A DNA stretch of 9,464 nucleotides from Candidatus Caldarchaeum sp. (GTDB taxonomy: Archaea > Thermoproteota > Nitrososphaeria_A > Caldarchaeales > Caldarchaeaceae). The translations under genes were made by a program, and so were the position numbers. Below the pieces are notes generated by a model. It saw only the letters and a program-made list of their open reading frames with translations. It was not told where the DNA came from and ran no database searches. The stretch is from assembly GCA_025054795.1 (NCBI GenBank), contig JANWZU010000186.1, forward strand, positions 1-9,464. Reading direction: 5' to 3'. This document shows positions 1 to 6,883 of the stretch, piece by piece; the first letter of the stretch is position 1; the number at the start of each line of letters is the position of its first letter.

Positions 1-890
1 GACCCATAATTAAAGAGAAACACCCCAAGGCTTTGGTCATAGCTGCGGGAGGCTATGACCCCGGAACCGTTAAAGGCATTCCGAACTTCTTCCGAAATAC
101 CTTCGACATAAGCGACCTTTTCGAGCTTGAGATACGATGGCTTAGGCAAAAGGGTGTTAGAAGGATTGCTATGCTTATCGACAAGAACCACGCCGACGCA
201 ATTCTGTACGTTGAGAAACTTCTTCCACCCGCAGGGTTTGAGATAGTCGCCGACGAGCGCTACACTTCTGGACAAGCTGACTTCGTGCCGATTCTGACAA
301 AGCTGAGGGGTTTGAATTTCGATGCTTTGATTTGGCACGGGTTCGAGCCGGACCACGTCAACATAATCAAGCAGGCTAGGACAGTCGGTCTTCTGCCTCC
401 GAAGGGGCAGGCTCCCAACTACATCTGGCTGTCGCAAAGCCTTGCTGAGCCAGACTTCGGCACGCCTCTGATGGGAGGCGACGTAAGCTTCTACGAAGGA
501 CTTTACATCGACCTTTTCGGAACGGCTGCAGACCTTCCCAACGCAACACCGAGAATAAGGTACCTCAGAGACGCCTACAAGAAGAAGTATCCCGACTCTG
601 TATACGTCAGCTGGGTTTCCACAGGATACGACTCCGTCTACATCTTGGCCAGAGCTTTGCAGAAAGCTGGAACTGTTGACGATGTTCCAAAGGTCATCGA
701 CGCCTTGCACAAGCTGACCACGTGGGACGTGCCTGAGCTCACGTTCAACTACCCGCCGGGACGCATCTTCGACTCGGAGGGCCAAGCCCATCCGATAATC
801 ACCATGGGCAGGTGGGAGGGCAACATCTTCAAGTACATCACATCGACTTGGGAGGACGCACGGCACGTCCACGACCCCGTAAAAATCTAA
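1..890 (+). CDS. Branched-chain amino acid/amide-type ABC transporter solute-binding protein, 5'-truncated by window edge
   Basis: This is the C-terminal 295 residues of a class I periplasmic-binding protein (Peripla_BP_6, LivK/AmiC/UrtA-like). The frame is open to base 3, so the TTG at 33 is internal and the gene starts outside the window; family members are usually near 400 residues. The visible part begins in the first lobe at a VIAAGGYDP segment, continues through a crossover (RRIAMLIDKNHADA), and ends with the typical second-lobe helix (STGYDSVYILARALQKAG) and the FDSEGQAHPIITMGRWEGN strand pair. Such proteins capture a solute outside the cell for a LivHMGF-type ABC importer. Substrates in the family include branched-chain amino acids, urea, short amides and aromatic acids, and nothing here fixes the ligand. 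No transporter subunits follow it, so they must lie upstream or elsewhere. The stop is TAA at 888-890, 18 bases before the next gene. The family assignment is secure; the substrate is unknown. Confidence 0.88.
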   Translation, partial: PIIKEKHPKALVIAAGGYDPGTVKGIPNFFRNTFDISDLFELEIRWLRQKGVRRIAMLIDKNHADAILYVEKLLPPAGFEIVADERYTSGQADFVPILTKLRGLNFDALIWHGFEPDHVNIIKQARTVGLLPPKGQAPNYIWLSQSLAEPDFGTPLMGGDVSFYEGLYIDLFGTAADLPNATPRIRYLRDAYKKKYPDSVYVSWVSTGYDSVYILARALQKAGTVDDVPKVIDALHKLTTWDVPELTFNYPPGRIFDSEGQAHPIITMGRWEGNIFKYITSTWEDARHVHDPVKI

Positions 891-893
891 ACC

Positions 894-899
894 TTTTTT
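894..899 (+). terminator. T-tract, possible archaeal terminator
   Basis: A run of six T follows the TAA of the solute-binding protein gene by three bases, with no hairpin visible. Archaeal RNA polymerase can terminate at such T-tracts without a stem. It sits only about ten bases before the TTG start of the DUF1989 gene. If it works, that gene needs its own promoter; an A/T-rich stretch near 881-891 would be suitably placed for a leaderless start at 909. If it does not, the two genes are co-transcribed. Weak evidence. Confidence 0.3.
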
Positions 900-908
900 A
901 ACTCAAGT

Positions 909-1523
909 TTGAAGCCGGTTTTCGACCGGGTTGTCGCCGCTAGGAGCGGCGTAGCCTACGTAGCCCAGAAAGGCCAAGTGGTCAGGGTTTCCGAGGTTGA
1001 AGGCGGGCAGATAGTGGACTTCGTCGTGATAAACGCCGACAACCACCGTGAACGGTTTTCCCAAGCTCGTACGAAGGCCAACCAAGGCAAGATATTCGTC
1101 TCGAAGGGCGACAAGCTTTACTCCAGATTTAACACCGTGATGATGACGATAACCGAAGACACCTACGGCATACACGACCTACAGTACGGCATGTGCAGCA
1201 GGTGGGTTTACGAGAGCAAGGAGTACAGCGGGTTTTCTTCGTCGCTTCAGGTTGGCGGGCCTCTAGGCAGGCCTAGCTTCGGATGTTTTGAAATACTCAT
1301 AGAAGCTCTTTCGCCGTACGGGATAGCGCCCGAAGACATACCGGAGCCTCTGAACATCTTCCAGACAGTCGAAATAGACCCTAAGACAGGTAGGATGGGC
1401 ATACTTCCCGGCAGAAGCAAGCCCGGCGACTACATCGACCTGAGGGCTGAGATAAACTGCCTGATTGGGGCCAGCGCCTGCCCCTCCACAGGAAAGCCTT
1501 TCAGGATAACTGTTTTCGAGTAG
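909..1523 (+). CDS. DUF1989 family protein (urea carboxylase-associated/carboxyguanidine deiminase-like)
   Basis: A 204-residue protein, full length for the DUF1989 (PF09347) family. Seen in order are the entry motif EGGQIVDFVVIN (31-42), RFSQARTKAN (49-58), GDKLYSR (67-73), a MTITEDTYGIHD stretch (79-90), Cys96 in YGMCS, Cys126 in FGCFEI, PLNIFQTVEID (147-157), GDYIDLRAEINC (173-184) and the closing SACPS (189-193). The conserved His89 and Cys96, Cys126 and Cys191 are candidate metal ligands by family knowledge. Bacterial members pair as CgdA/CgdB to deiminate carboxyguanidine in guanidine breakdown, or sit beside urea carboxylase; only one copy is visible here. The start is TTG at 909, the only plausible initiator after an in-frame stop at 888, and it has no Shine-Dalgarno site. 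Proximity to an amide-type binding protein fits nitrogen scavenging, but that link is inferred. The stop TAG at 1521-1523 abuts the stop of the convergent next gene. Confidence 0.85.
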   Translation: MKPVFDRVVAARSGVAYVAQKGQVVRVSEVEGGQIVDFVVINADNHRERFSQARTKANQGKIFVSKGDKLYSRFNTVMMTITEDTYGIHDLQYGMCSRWVYESKEYSGFSSSLQVGGPLGRPSFGCFEILIEALSPYGIAPEDIPEPLNIFQTVEIDPKTGRMGILPGRSKPGDYIDLRAEINCLIGASACPSTGKPFRITVFE

Positions 1524-2501
1524 CTAGCAGAAGCTCGGGAAGACGTCCTTGGCGAGAAAATCCAAGAGGCCGTAGTCGGCGTGAGTGGGCCATACGATCA
1601 TGTACTGAAGCCCTATCTTCGCCAAGCCCTCCAGCTTCTCCACGATTTGCCGTTTAGTCCCAAGCAAAGCCTCCTTCTTAGTGTCTTCGAACGGAATGTT
1701 AAGCGACTGTGAGAAAAGCTGTCTCAGCTCATTCTCCGTCCTCCCCTCGGACAGGCACATCCAGTTTATGTGGGCGAAGACGATTTCGCTCACGCTCCTG
1801 CCGAAGCTGGCGGCGTGTCGTTGAATGGTTTTCCAGTCGTTCTCAACCTGCTCTAGGTCTGTGTAGGCCCGTGCTATCCAGCCGTCGGCGTACCTTGCTA
1901 TTCGTCTCAGCACTCTTTCTGCGTTTACTTGGTAGACGACGCTGGCCTTTCCCACTGCTGATCCTCCGGCTATCCATATGGGTGGGTGAGGTTTCTGGAT
2001 GGGCTTCGGCTCTAAGTTGATGTTCTCGAAGCTGTAGTATCGGCCTTTGAAGGATGCGTTTCTCTCAGTCCAGAGCTTCTTTATTATCTGAATGTACTCC
2101 TCGACCCGGTCTCCTCTCTGTCTTTTGGGGACGCCGCATACCTCGAACTCCTTGTCCCACCAGCCGTTGCCAACGCCGGCGACCACTCTTCCGCCTGAAA
2201 CAACGTCGAGCGATGAAACCTCTTTAGCGAAAACAGCCGGAACCCTTATGGGAAGAACAACAACCGATGTGCCAAGCCTTATGGTGGTAGTGTTAGCGGC
2301 TAGGTAGGAAAGTGTCACCAAAGGGTCTAGCCAAGTCGTCGAATATATCGGCTCGGCTGTCAGCACATGGTCTATGACCCATAAGCCGTCAAACCAAAGG
2401 CTCTCAGCAGTAGATGCGAAACGCTTAATCTCCGTCATCGAAGGCGGTGTTTCGCCACGAACACCTCCAGTGGCGTTGGGCACAACCACTCCAAACTTCA
2501 T
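1524..2501 (-). CDS. LLM class (luciferase-like) oxidoreductase, probably F420-dependent
   Basis: A 325-residue TIM-barrel protein of the bacterial luciferase superfamily (PF00296). Diagnostic segments are the N-terminal strand MKFGVVVPN, WFDGLWVIDHV (36-46), TTIRLGTSVVVLPIRVP (72-88), the family signature LDVVSGGRVVAGVGNGWWDKEF (98-119), YIQIIKKLWTE (136-146) and PKPIQKPHPPIWIAGG (165-180). The last two are typical of archaeal and actinobacterial F420-using members. It would reduce or oxygenate an organic substrate using reduced F420 or FMN in the cytosol; the substrate is unknown. ATG 2501 is chosen because the family begins at MKFG. GTG 2507 is two codons upstream in frame and would lie 3-4 bases from the start site predicted from the promoter-like element at 2536-2547, so it cannot be excluded. 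No Shine-Dalgarno site is evident. It is divergent from the stalked binding-protein gene and converges on the DUF1989 gene with zero intervening bases. Confidence 0.9.
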   Translation of the reverse strand: MKFGVVVPNATGGVRGETPPSMTEIKRFASTAESLWFDGLWVIDHVLTAEPIYSTTWLDPLVTLSYLAANTTTIRLGTSVVVLPIRVPAVFAKEVSSLDVVSGGRVVAGVGNGWWDKEFEVCGVPKRQRGDRVEEYIQIIKKLWTERNASFKGRYYSFENINLEPKPIQKPHPPIWIAGGSAVGKASVVYQVNAERVLRRIARYADGWIARAYTDLEQVENDWKTIQRHAASFGRSVSEIVFAHINWMCLSEGRTENELRQLFSQSLNIPFEDTKKEALLGTKRQIVEKLEGLAKIGLQYMIVWPTHADYGLLDFLAKDVFPSFC

Positions 2502-2535
2502 AACCACATCCGGTCAAAGCCGTAGATAACTGTTG

Positions 2536-2547
2536 AAAAACTCTTTC
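2536..2547 (-). promoter_or_regulatory. Putative BRE/TATA-like promoter for the LLM gene
   Basis: Read on the minus strand this is GAAAGAGTTTTT, nearly the same as the element before the molybdenum hydroxylase operon (GAGAAAGTTTTT at 9221-9232). The T-run begins 39 bases before ATG 2501 and 33 before GTG 2507. By the spacing seen at the other two promoters, transcription would start near 2510-2511, giving a very short leader. A weaker alternative TATA, TTATCTA at 2523-2529, would be placed for a leaderless start at ATG 2501. Confidence 0.4.
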
Positions 2548-2554
2548 GAGAAAG
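2543..2554. promoter_or_regulatory. Inverted repeat at the centre of the divergent promoters
   Basis: CTTTC-GA-GAAAG is a perfect 5-base inverted repeat with a two-base spacer, and it extends imperfectly to ACTCTTTC-GA-GAAAGT. Each arm forms the purine-rich BRE-like part of one of the two back-to-back promoters, so the two core promoters meet at this point. It may simply be two BREs arranged head to head, or it may also bind a regulator. The repeat is seen directly; the function is inferred. Confidence 0.4.
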
Positions 2555-2562
2555 TATTTAAG
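2548..2562 (+). promoter_or_regulatory. BRE/TATA promoter giving a leaderless mRNA for the stalked binding-protein gene
   Basis: GAGAAAG (BRE-like) is followed directly by TATTTAAG, a good archaeal TATA box. The box centre is about 27 bases before the ATG at 2585, which puts the expected transcription start at or next to the start codon. No Shine-Dalgarno site precedes that ATG, which agrees with leaderless translation. Confidence 0.6.
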
Positions 2563-2584
2563 CCTCTAGCAATCAGAGCTAAAC

Positions 2585-3763
2585 ATGTCAGCGGAGAAAG
2601 GGCAGGTGAAAACTTCAGTCGCAGTTGTAGCCGTGGTTGTAGCATTGGTGGTTGGGGTTTTGGGAGGATACTTCGGCAGCGTCTCCATGGCTCCGGCACA
2701 GCAGGCCGGCGCAGCCAGAACAGTGACCGTGGTGAACACCTTCACGGTAGCGACAACGAGGGTTGAAACAGCTACTGTAAGGCTTACAACAACTGTGACT
2801 CTAACGCCTACGACGGGCGATAGAGTGCTTTACGACCCTGCGCTCGTCGAAGCCGCTAGAAGAGAAGGAAAAGTAATCATGTACTCCTCCATACCTGTTC
2901 CGCAGCTGCAGGAGTTTAAGAAAGTGTTTGAGCAGAGGTTTCCGGGGATAACGCTTGAGTTCTGGCGAGCCGATGCGACAGTTGTGCTGGATAAGATAAG
3001 GACAGAGTACAGCGGCGGCGTCTATGCGTATGATGTGGTGTTCGCAACCGACACGGCTGTGAAGCCTGCATACGACCTAGGGTATGCGGTGGTTCCAAAC
3101 GTCAGACTGCCTGAAGGATTTCCAAGCGACTTGGTTCTTCCCTACGGCTTCGGCATAAGGCTGCTGGCTTACGTGATAATCTACAACGAGCAGCTAGTTA
3201 GCGCAGAAAGGGCTCCGAAAACGCTTGAAGACCTTGCTGACCCACGTTGGAAGGGGAAGATATGGGTGCTAGACCCGAAAACCCATCTCTCGGCAGGAAT
3301 TTTCCACATGTACTTGATGAAGACATGGGGGGAGACCAAGTACTTCGACTGGATGCGTAAGCTGAAGGCTAACGACGCCGTCTGGCACAACGTTGCGCAG
3401 AGGGTTGCCACTGCATGCGGAACAGGCGAGGCCGAGGTGTGTCTGGCGTATCACTCGAACGCTTTGGGCGAAGCCTTGGAGAGAAGGCCTGTGAACACAG
3501 TTTGGCCGGACCCGACGTTCATACATCCGACTGCGGTGGCTATGGCTGCACGTCCAGCCAACCCGAACGCCGCACGACTTTTGATACAGTTCCTGCTGTA
3601 CGAGGGGATGAAGGTTCTTCAAGGCGTGGGAGAGCTGCCTGCAGTGATAGACCCGACAATACAGCTGCATAAAGTAAACCAAGGCTACCAAAAAGTAGGT
3701 ATAAAGGTAATACCGCTGGTCTCCGAGTCAGAGCTCGCAGCCTTCCGACAGAGGCTACCCTAG
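2585..3763 (+). CDS. Membrane-anchored extracellular solute-binding protein, type 2 (Fe3+/thiamine/polyamine-type ABC importer)
   Basis: A 392-residue protein. A hydrophobic Val/Ala-rich segment (11-29) after a short charged N-terminus acts as signal or anchor; there is no lipobox Cys. Residues 46-77 form a Thr/Val-rich stalk, likely extracellular and possibly O-glycosylated. The binding domain runs from about 79 to 392, with EGKVIMYSSIP (94-104), FEQRFPGITLEFWRAD (115-130), YAYDVVFATD (147-156), and the hallmark PKTLEDLADPRWKGKIWVLDP (211-231) seen in FbpA/AfuA-like proteins. Cys278 and Cys286 could form a disulfide. The adjacent Tyr pair used by FbpA to bind iron is not evident (AYHSN at 288-292), so iron is not assured; thiamine, polyamine or phosphonate ligands are possible. 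ATG 2585 fits the promoter spacing. The stop at 3761-3763 is 24 bases before the permease gene, with which it forms a unit. Confidence 0.87.
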   Translation: MSAEKGQVKTSVAVVAVVVALVVGVLGGYFGSVSMAPAQQAGAARTVTVVNTFTVATTRVETATVRLTTTVTLTPTTGDRVLYDPALVEAARREGKVIMYSSIPVPQLQEFKKVFEQRFPGITLEFWRADATVVLDKIRTEYSGGVYAYDVVFATDTAVKPAYDLGYAVVPNVRLPEGFPSDLVLPYGFGIRLLAYVIIYNEQLVSAERAPKTLEDLADPRWKGKIWVLDPKTHLSAGIFHMYLMKTWGETKYFDWMRKLKANDAVWHNVAQRVATACGTGEAEVCLAYHSNALGEALERRPVNTVWPDPTFIHPTAVAMAARPANPNAARLLIQFLLYEGMKVLQGVGELPAVIDPTIQLHKVNQGYQKVGIKVIPLVSESELAAFRQRLP

Positions 3764-3787
3764 GAAGCAGGGCTGAAGAAACAAAAC

Positions 3788-5497
3788 TTGACGGCGAAAC
3801 ACACCACCATTTTTTCAGCCACGAACATCATCATAATAGCTGTAGTCGCAACCGTTGCATGGCTGACTATCGGGCCTGTCGCCTTCCTTGTTTTCGGCAG
3901 CTTCTGGTCCACCTCTCCCGGACAGCCGGGAACCCTAACGTTGTCCCACTACGCCGGAGTTCTGTTTGAAAGCGAGCTATACAGAGTGTTGCTGGCGACT
4001 GTGGTCTATGCGGCCGGTGCTACAGCCATCGCTGTGCTCTACGGCTTCATACTTGCTTTTCTGGTGAACATGACAAACATACCGTTTAAACGGGTTATCG
4101 AGGTTCTGGCCATCCTTCCGTTCATGATTCCGATGTCTCTCCTAGCAGTCGGATACGTTTTCATGTTCAGCCCCCGAATAGGATTCATAAACAACTACCT
4201 AGTACAGATGCTCAACCTGTCCGAGAGGCCCTTCAACATCTACTCGATGCCCGGAATGATGTGGGTTATGGGGCTTTTCGAAGCACCTCTCTCGTTCATC
4301 ATCATAAGCTCATCCCTCAAATCGCTGGATTACTCGCTAGTTGAAGGAGCAAAGGTCTCAGGCGCCGGAACATTCAAAATCGTTATGCAGGTTATCTTTC
4401 CAGTCCTCAGGCCTGCTATTCTAGCTGTGACGCTGCTCAACGTAATCAGGTCTATAGAGATCTTCGACGTGCCTGCTTTCCTAGGAATACCGGCCAACAT
4501 CTGGGTCATGCCTACCTACGTGTACAAAGTCATCACATCAGGGTACGCAACCGACGTGGGTAAGGGAAGCAGCATAGCGGTGCTGTTCTTCCTGCTGAGC
4601 GCCTTGCTGGTTGTTCTATACAGGCATTACACTCGACAATCCTACAGGTTCGTGACAATATCTCAGAAAGGGTTTAGGCAGAGCCTCCTAGACTTGGGCC
4701 GCTGGCGCTATCCAATATCAGCAGTGGTTCTTCTGTTCCTCGGCTTCGCCGTCCTGCTGCCCATCATCCTGATTGTGATTGTGTCGTTGATGCCGGTTTT
4801 CAGAGTTCCGACGCTGGAGTCCCTTCTCAGCCTCACGCTCGAACACTACTTCCGACTGTTCACCTACCCAGGCGTTGACAGAGCCTTCTACAACACCTTG
4901 ATAATATCTTTTCTGGGGGCGACGTTAGCCATGGTTCTACTGTCTCTAACTGCTTACATCGTTCTGAGGACAAAATCTAGGATGAACAGCCTCCTTGAGA
5001 TGCTGGCTTTCTTCCCCTTCTCTCTGCCGGGAATGATAATCGCCCTCGGGCTGATATGGTTCTATGTCTCATTCCCGATAGGGTTGTACGGAACCATTTG
5101 GCTGATCATGCTTGCCTACATCACAAGGTTCATGCCCTACGGGCTTAGGTCCGTCTCATCAAACCTTATACAAGTGGACCAGGACCTTGAAAACGTCGCC
5201 AAAGTCTGCGGCTCCTCAACCCCTAGGACGATAACCTCCATAACTCTTCCTCTGATAAGAGGAGGCATAGTCGGCGGCTGGCTGCTGCTGGCTGTGATAT
5301 TCATGAGGGAGCTGAGCATCTCTATTCTACTTTCTAAGACGGGGTCCGAGGTTATTCCAGTAATCCTGTACGACCTGTACAACTACGGCTTCTGGTCTCA
5401 GCTCAGCGCATTAGGTGTGTTGCTGATGATTATCTGTGTAGGCCTCTATGTAGCCTCGATGAGGTTCAGCCGTGGGACATGGGCTGAGACGGTTTAA
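3788..5497 (+). CDS. Fused two-domain ABC transporter permease (FbpB/ThiP-like)
   Basis: A 569-residue integral membrane protein with about twelve predicted helices (near 12-40, 66-92, 104-128, 155-178, 201-222, 262-280, 307-336, 366-394, 405-430, 433-450, 487-508, 538-558). It contains two BPD_transp_1 units in one chain, as in FbpB, SfuB and ThiP. Each half carries a cytoplasmic EAA-like coupling loop: EGAKVSGAGTFK (186-197) leading to IFPVLRPA, and the more divergent NVAKVCGSSTPR (469-480) leading to TLPLIRGG. One chain would therefore form the whole membrane channel for the solute delivered by the preceding binding protein. The start is TTG 3788, the first initiator after the in-frame TAG of the upstream gene, with no convincing Shine-Dalgarno site. 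No ATPase gene follows; the next gene converges and the stops overlap in TTAA at 5494-5497. The ATPase must be encoded elsewhere or be shared. The substrate is unknown. Confidence 0.9.
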   Translation: MTAKHTTIFSATNIIIIAVVATVAWLTIGPVAFLVFGSFWSTSPGQPGTLTLSHYAGVLFESELYRVLLATVVYAAGATAIAVLYGFILAFLVNMTNIPFKRVIEVLAILPFMIPMSLLAVGYVFMFSPRIGFINNYLVQMLNLSERPFNIYSMPGMMWVMGLFEAPLSFIIISSSLKSLDYSLVEGAKVSGAGTFKIVMQVIFPVLRPAILAVTLLNVIRSIEIFDVPAFLGIPANIWVMPTYVYKVITSGYATDVGKGSSIAVLFFLLSALLVVLYRHYTRQSYRFVTISQKGFRQSLLDLGRWRYPISAVVLLFLGFAVLLPIILIVIVSLMPVFRVPTLESLLSLTLEHYFRLFTYPGVDRAFYNTLIISFLGATLAMVLLSLTAYIVLRTKSRMNSLLEMLAFFPFSLPGMIIALGLIWFYVSFPIGLYGTIWLIMLAYITRFMPYGLRSVSSNLIQVDQDLENVAKVCGSSTPRTITSITLPLIRGGIVGGWLLLAVIFMRELSISILLSKTGSEVIPVILYDLYNYGFWSQLSALGVLLMIICVGLYVASMRFSRGTWAETV

Positions 5498-5967
5498 GTT
5501 CTTTGTTTCAGCGCCGCTGCGGACTGAACCGCCTTGATAATTTGGGAATAGCCCGTGCACCTGCATATGTTCCCTTCTAGAGCCTGTTTAATCTCGTCGA
5601 CGGAGGGGCTGCTGTTTTCATCGAGCAAGGCAACCGTGGTCATGATGAAGCCGGGGGTGCATATGCCGCACTGCAGGCCAAAAGCCTTTACGTAGCCCTC
5701 TTGAACTGGGTGCAGTTTCTCAGCCCCGAGGCCTTCAACGGTGACAACTTCCATGCCATGCACTTGAGGAGCCAGCATCAAGCATGAGCACACGGGTTTT
5801 CCGTTTACTAGGACTGTGCATGCTCCGCAGTCTCCGCTGTCGCAGCCCTTCTTGGGGCTTAGCGTGTTGAGCTTCAGCCGAAGCATGTCGAGAACAGTGT
5901 AGTTAGGCTCTATGTCGATTGAAACGTTTTGACCGTTCAGCTTGAAAACCAAGTGAACCTTGGCCAT
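5494..5967 (-). CDS. Molybdenum hydroxylase small subunit, two [2Fe-2S] clusters (CoxS/XdhC-like)
   Basis: A 157-residue iron-sulfur subunit, normal length for the family. The N-terminal plant-ferredoxin-type domain binds one [2Fe-2S] cluster through Cys42, Cys47, Cys50 and Cys62 (GCDSGDCGACT, then SCL). The C-terminal helical domain binds the second through Cys100, Cys103, Cys135 and Cys137 (QCGICTPG and ICRCTGY, with 31 residues between the pairs). It passes electrons from the molybdenum centre of the large subunit to FAD in the medium subunit. ATG 5967 is chosen because a GGAGGTGG Shine-Dalgarno site lies eight bases before it; GTG 5979 is in frame upstream but falls inside that site. It is the last gene of the large-medium-small operon, four bases after the medium subunit. 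Its TAA overlaps the TAA of the convergent permease gene. Confidence 0.93.
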   Translation of the reverse strand: MAKVHLVFKLNGQNVSIDIEPNYTVLDMLRLKLNTLSPKKGCDSGDCGACTVLVNGKPVCSCLMLAPQVHGMEVVTVEGLGAEKLHPVQEGYVKAFGLQCGICTPGFIMTTVALLDENSSPSVDEIKQALEGNICRCTGYSQIIKAVQSAAALKQRT

Positions 5968-5971
5968 ATCT

Positions 5972-6880
5972 TCAACCACCTCCAGCTATGCTGCTGTAAA
6001 ACCCCGCTCTCGACAGAGCTGCTTGCAGCGCTCGCTTGACGTAAACGTAGGACATCTCAGCCCGATAGACTTTGCTGGCTACGTTGCTGGATGAGGGGTT
6101 GACTAGGTTCCTTACATCACGGAGCACACTTTCTATCTCCTCCCACTCCGCCACGCTCAACCCTCTAAGCCTCTCTTCAACGCTCCGAAGCCTTAAGGGC
6201 GTCGGCGACACACCCCCGACAGCTATGCGCACCTCCTCTATCGTCAGGCTGGGGCTGAGGCGGGTGAGGGCCGCTGAGTTGACGACAGGGTATGAAGAGC
6301 TCTCCCTTCCCTCCATCTTCACGAAGGCTGTTCGGCAGTCTTGAGACGGAACTGGAAACGAGATTTCAACGAGCAGCTCTCCGGTTCTAATGTCGGCTTT
6401 GTGGTTCGCTAGGAAAAACTTGTCCACGCTTACTTCTCTTTCTTGTCTAACGCTTTTGAGCTTTATTTTGGCGTCTAAAACCATCAACGCCACTCCGTAG
6501 TCGTTTGCGTTGCTTGCGTTGGCTAGGTTTCCTCCGAGGGTTGCGGTGTTTCTTATCTGCCATGTTCCGAACTCGTAAGCCACCTCAGCCAGCAGAGGCG
6601 CTGTTTCACGAACGAGTTTGGAACGGCTCAGAGTCTCAATCCTTGTCAAGGCTCCCACAGCCAGAACCCCGTCAGCCTTTCTCACATAGTCCAGCTCCCT
6701 CAGCCTGTTGATGTCTATTATTGTCTTTTTGTCGTAGCTGAGCTTATCCTTGAGCTTGACTAGGAGGTCTGTTCCTCCGGCAAGCACCTCTGCAGAGCCG
6801 TCGTGCTTTTCGAGAATGTTCAAAGCCTCCTCCAGATTTGAGGGCCTAACGTATTCGAAGTAGGGCATCAGCGTCTTCAT
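5972..6880 (-). CDS. Molybdenum hydroxylase medium subunit, FAD-binding (CoxM-like)
   Basis: A 302-residue flavoprotein with the FAD_binding_5 domain (about 1-175) followed by the CO dehydrogenase flavoprotein C-terminal domain (about 180-290). Two FAD-binding motifs are visible: AGGTDLL (34-40) and TLGGNLANASNAND (114-127). The second has Asn124 where Pro is common. The later VGGVSPTPLR segment (221-230) is typical of the C-terminal domain. The subunit accepts electrons from the iron-sulfur subunit and passes them to an acceptor such as NAD, a quinone or a ferredoxin, which cannot be told here. ATG 6880 is preferred over ATG 6868 because a GAGGAGGT site ends six bases before it. The gene starts three bases after the large-subunit stop and ends four bases before the small-subunit ATG, so translation is probably coupled. 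Confidence 0.93.
   Translation of the reverse strand: MKTLMPYFEYVRPSNLEEALNILEKHDGSAEVLAGGTDLLVKLKDKLSYDKKTIIDINRLRELDYVRKADGVLAVGALTRIETLSRSKLVRETAPLLAEVAYEFGTWQIRNTATLGGNLANASNANDYGVALMVLDAKIKLKSVRQEREVSVDKFFLANHKADIRTGELLVEISFPVPSQDCRTAFVKMEGRESSSYPVVNSAALTRLSPSLTIEEVRIAVGGVSPTPLRLRSVEERLRGLSVAEWEEIESVLRDVRNLVNPSSSNVASKVYRAEMSYVYVKRALQAALSRAGFYSSIAGGG
5976..5983 (-). promoter_or_regulatory. Shine-Dalgarno site deciding the small-subunit start
   Basis: GGAGGTGG on the minus strand, eight bases before ATG 5967, lies within the last codons of the medium-subunit gene. It favours ATG 5967 over the in-frame GTG 5979, which is part of the site itself. Confidence 0.75.
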
Positions 6881-6883
6881 GAT

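Noticed and set aside
33..890. Full-length solute-binding protein starting at TTG 33
   Set aside because: The frame is open upstream to base 3, and the N-terminal lobe and signal peptide expected for the family are missing.
2502..2584. tRNA, small RNA or riboswitch in the only sizeable gene-free gap
   Set aside because: The gap is 83 bases long and accounted for by divergent promoter elements. No cloverleaf or conserved riboswitch structure was seen.
3269..3691. 140-codon minus-strand frame inside the binding-protein gene
   Set aside because: Antisense to a clear solute-binding domain, with no recognisable motif and no start signal.
2585..3763. Naming the binding protein FbpA (ferric iron)
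   Set aside because: The fold and the PKTLEDLADPRWKGKI hallmark fit the broad family, but the paired Tyr iron ligands are not evident.
4082..4093. CCGTTTAAACGG palindrome as a regulatory site
   Set aside because: It lies inside the permease coding sequence in a conserved-looking loop region, with no nearby start. It is most likely chance.
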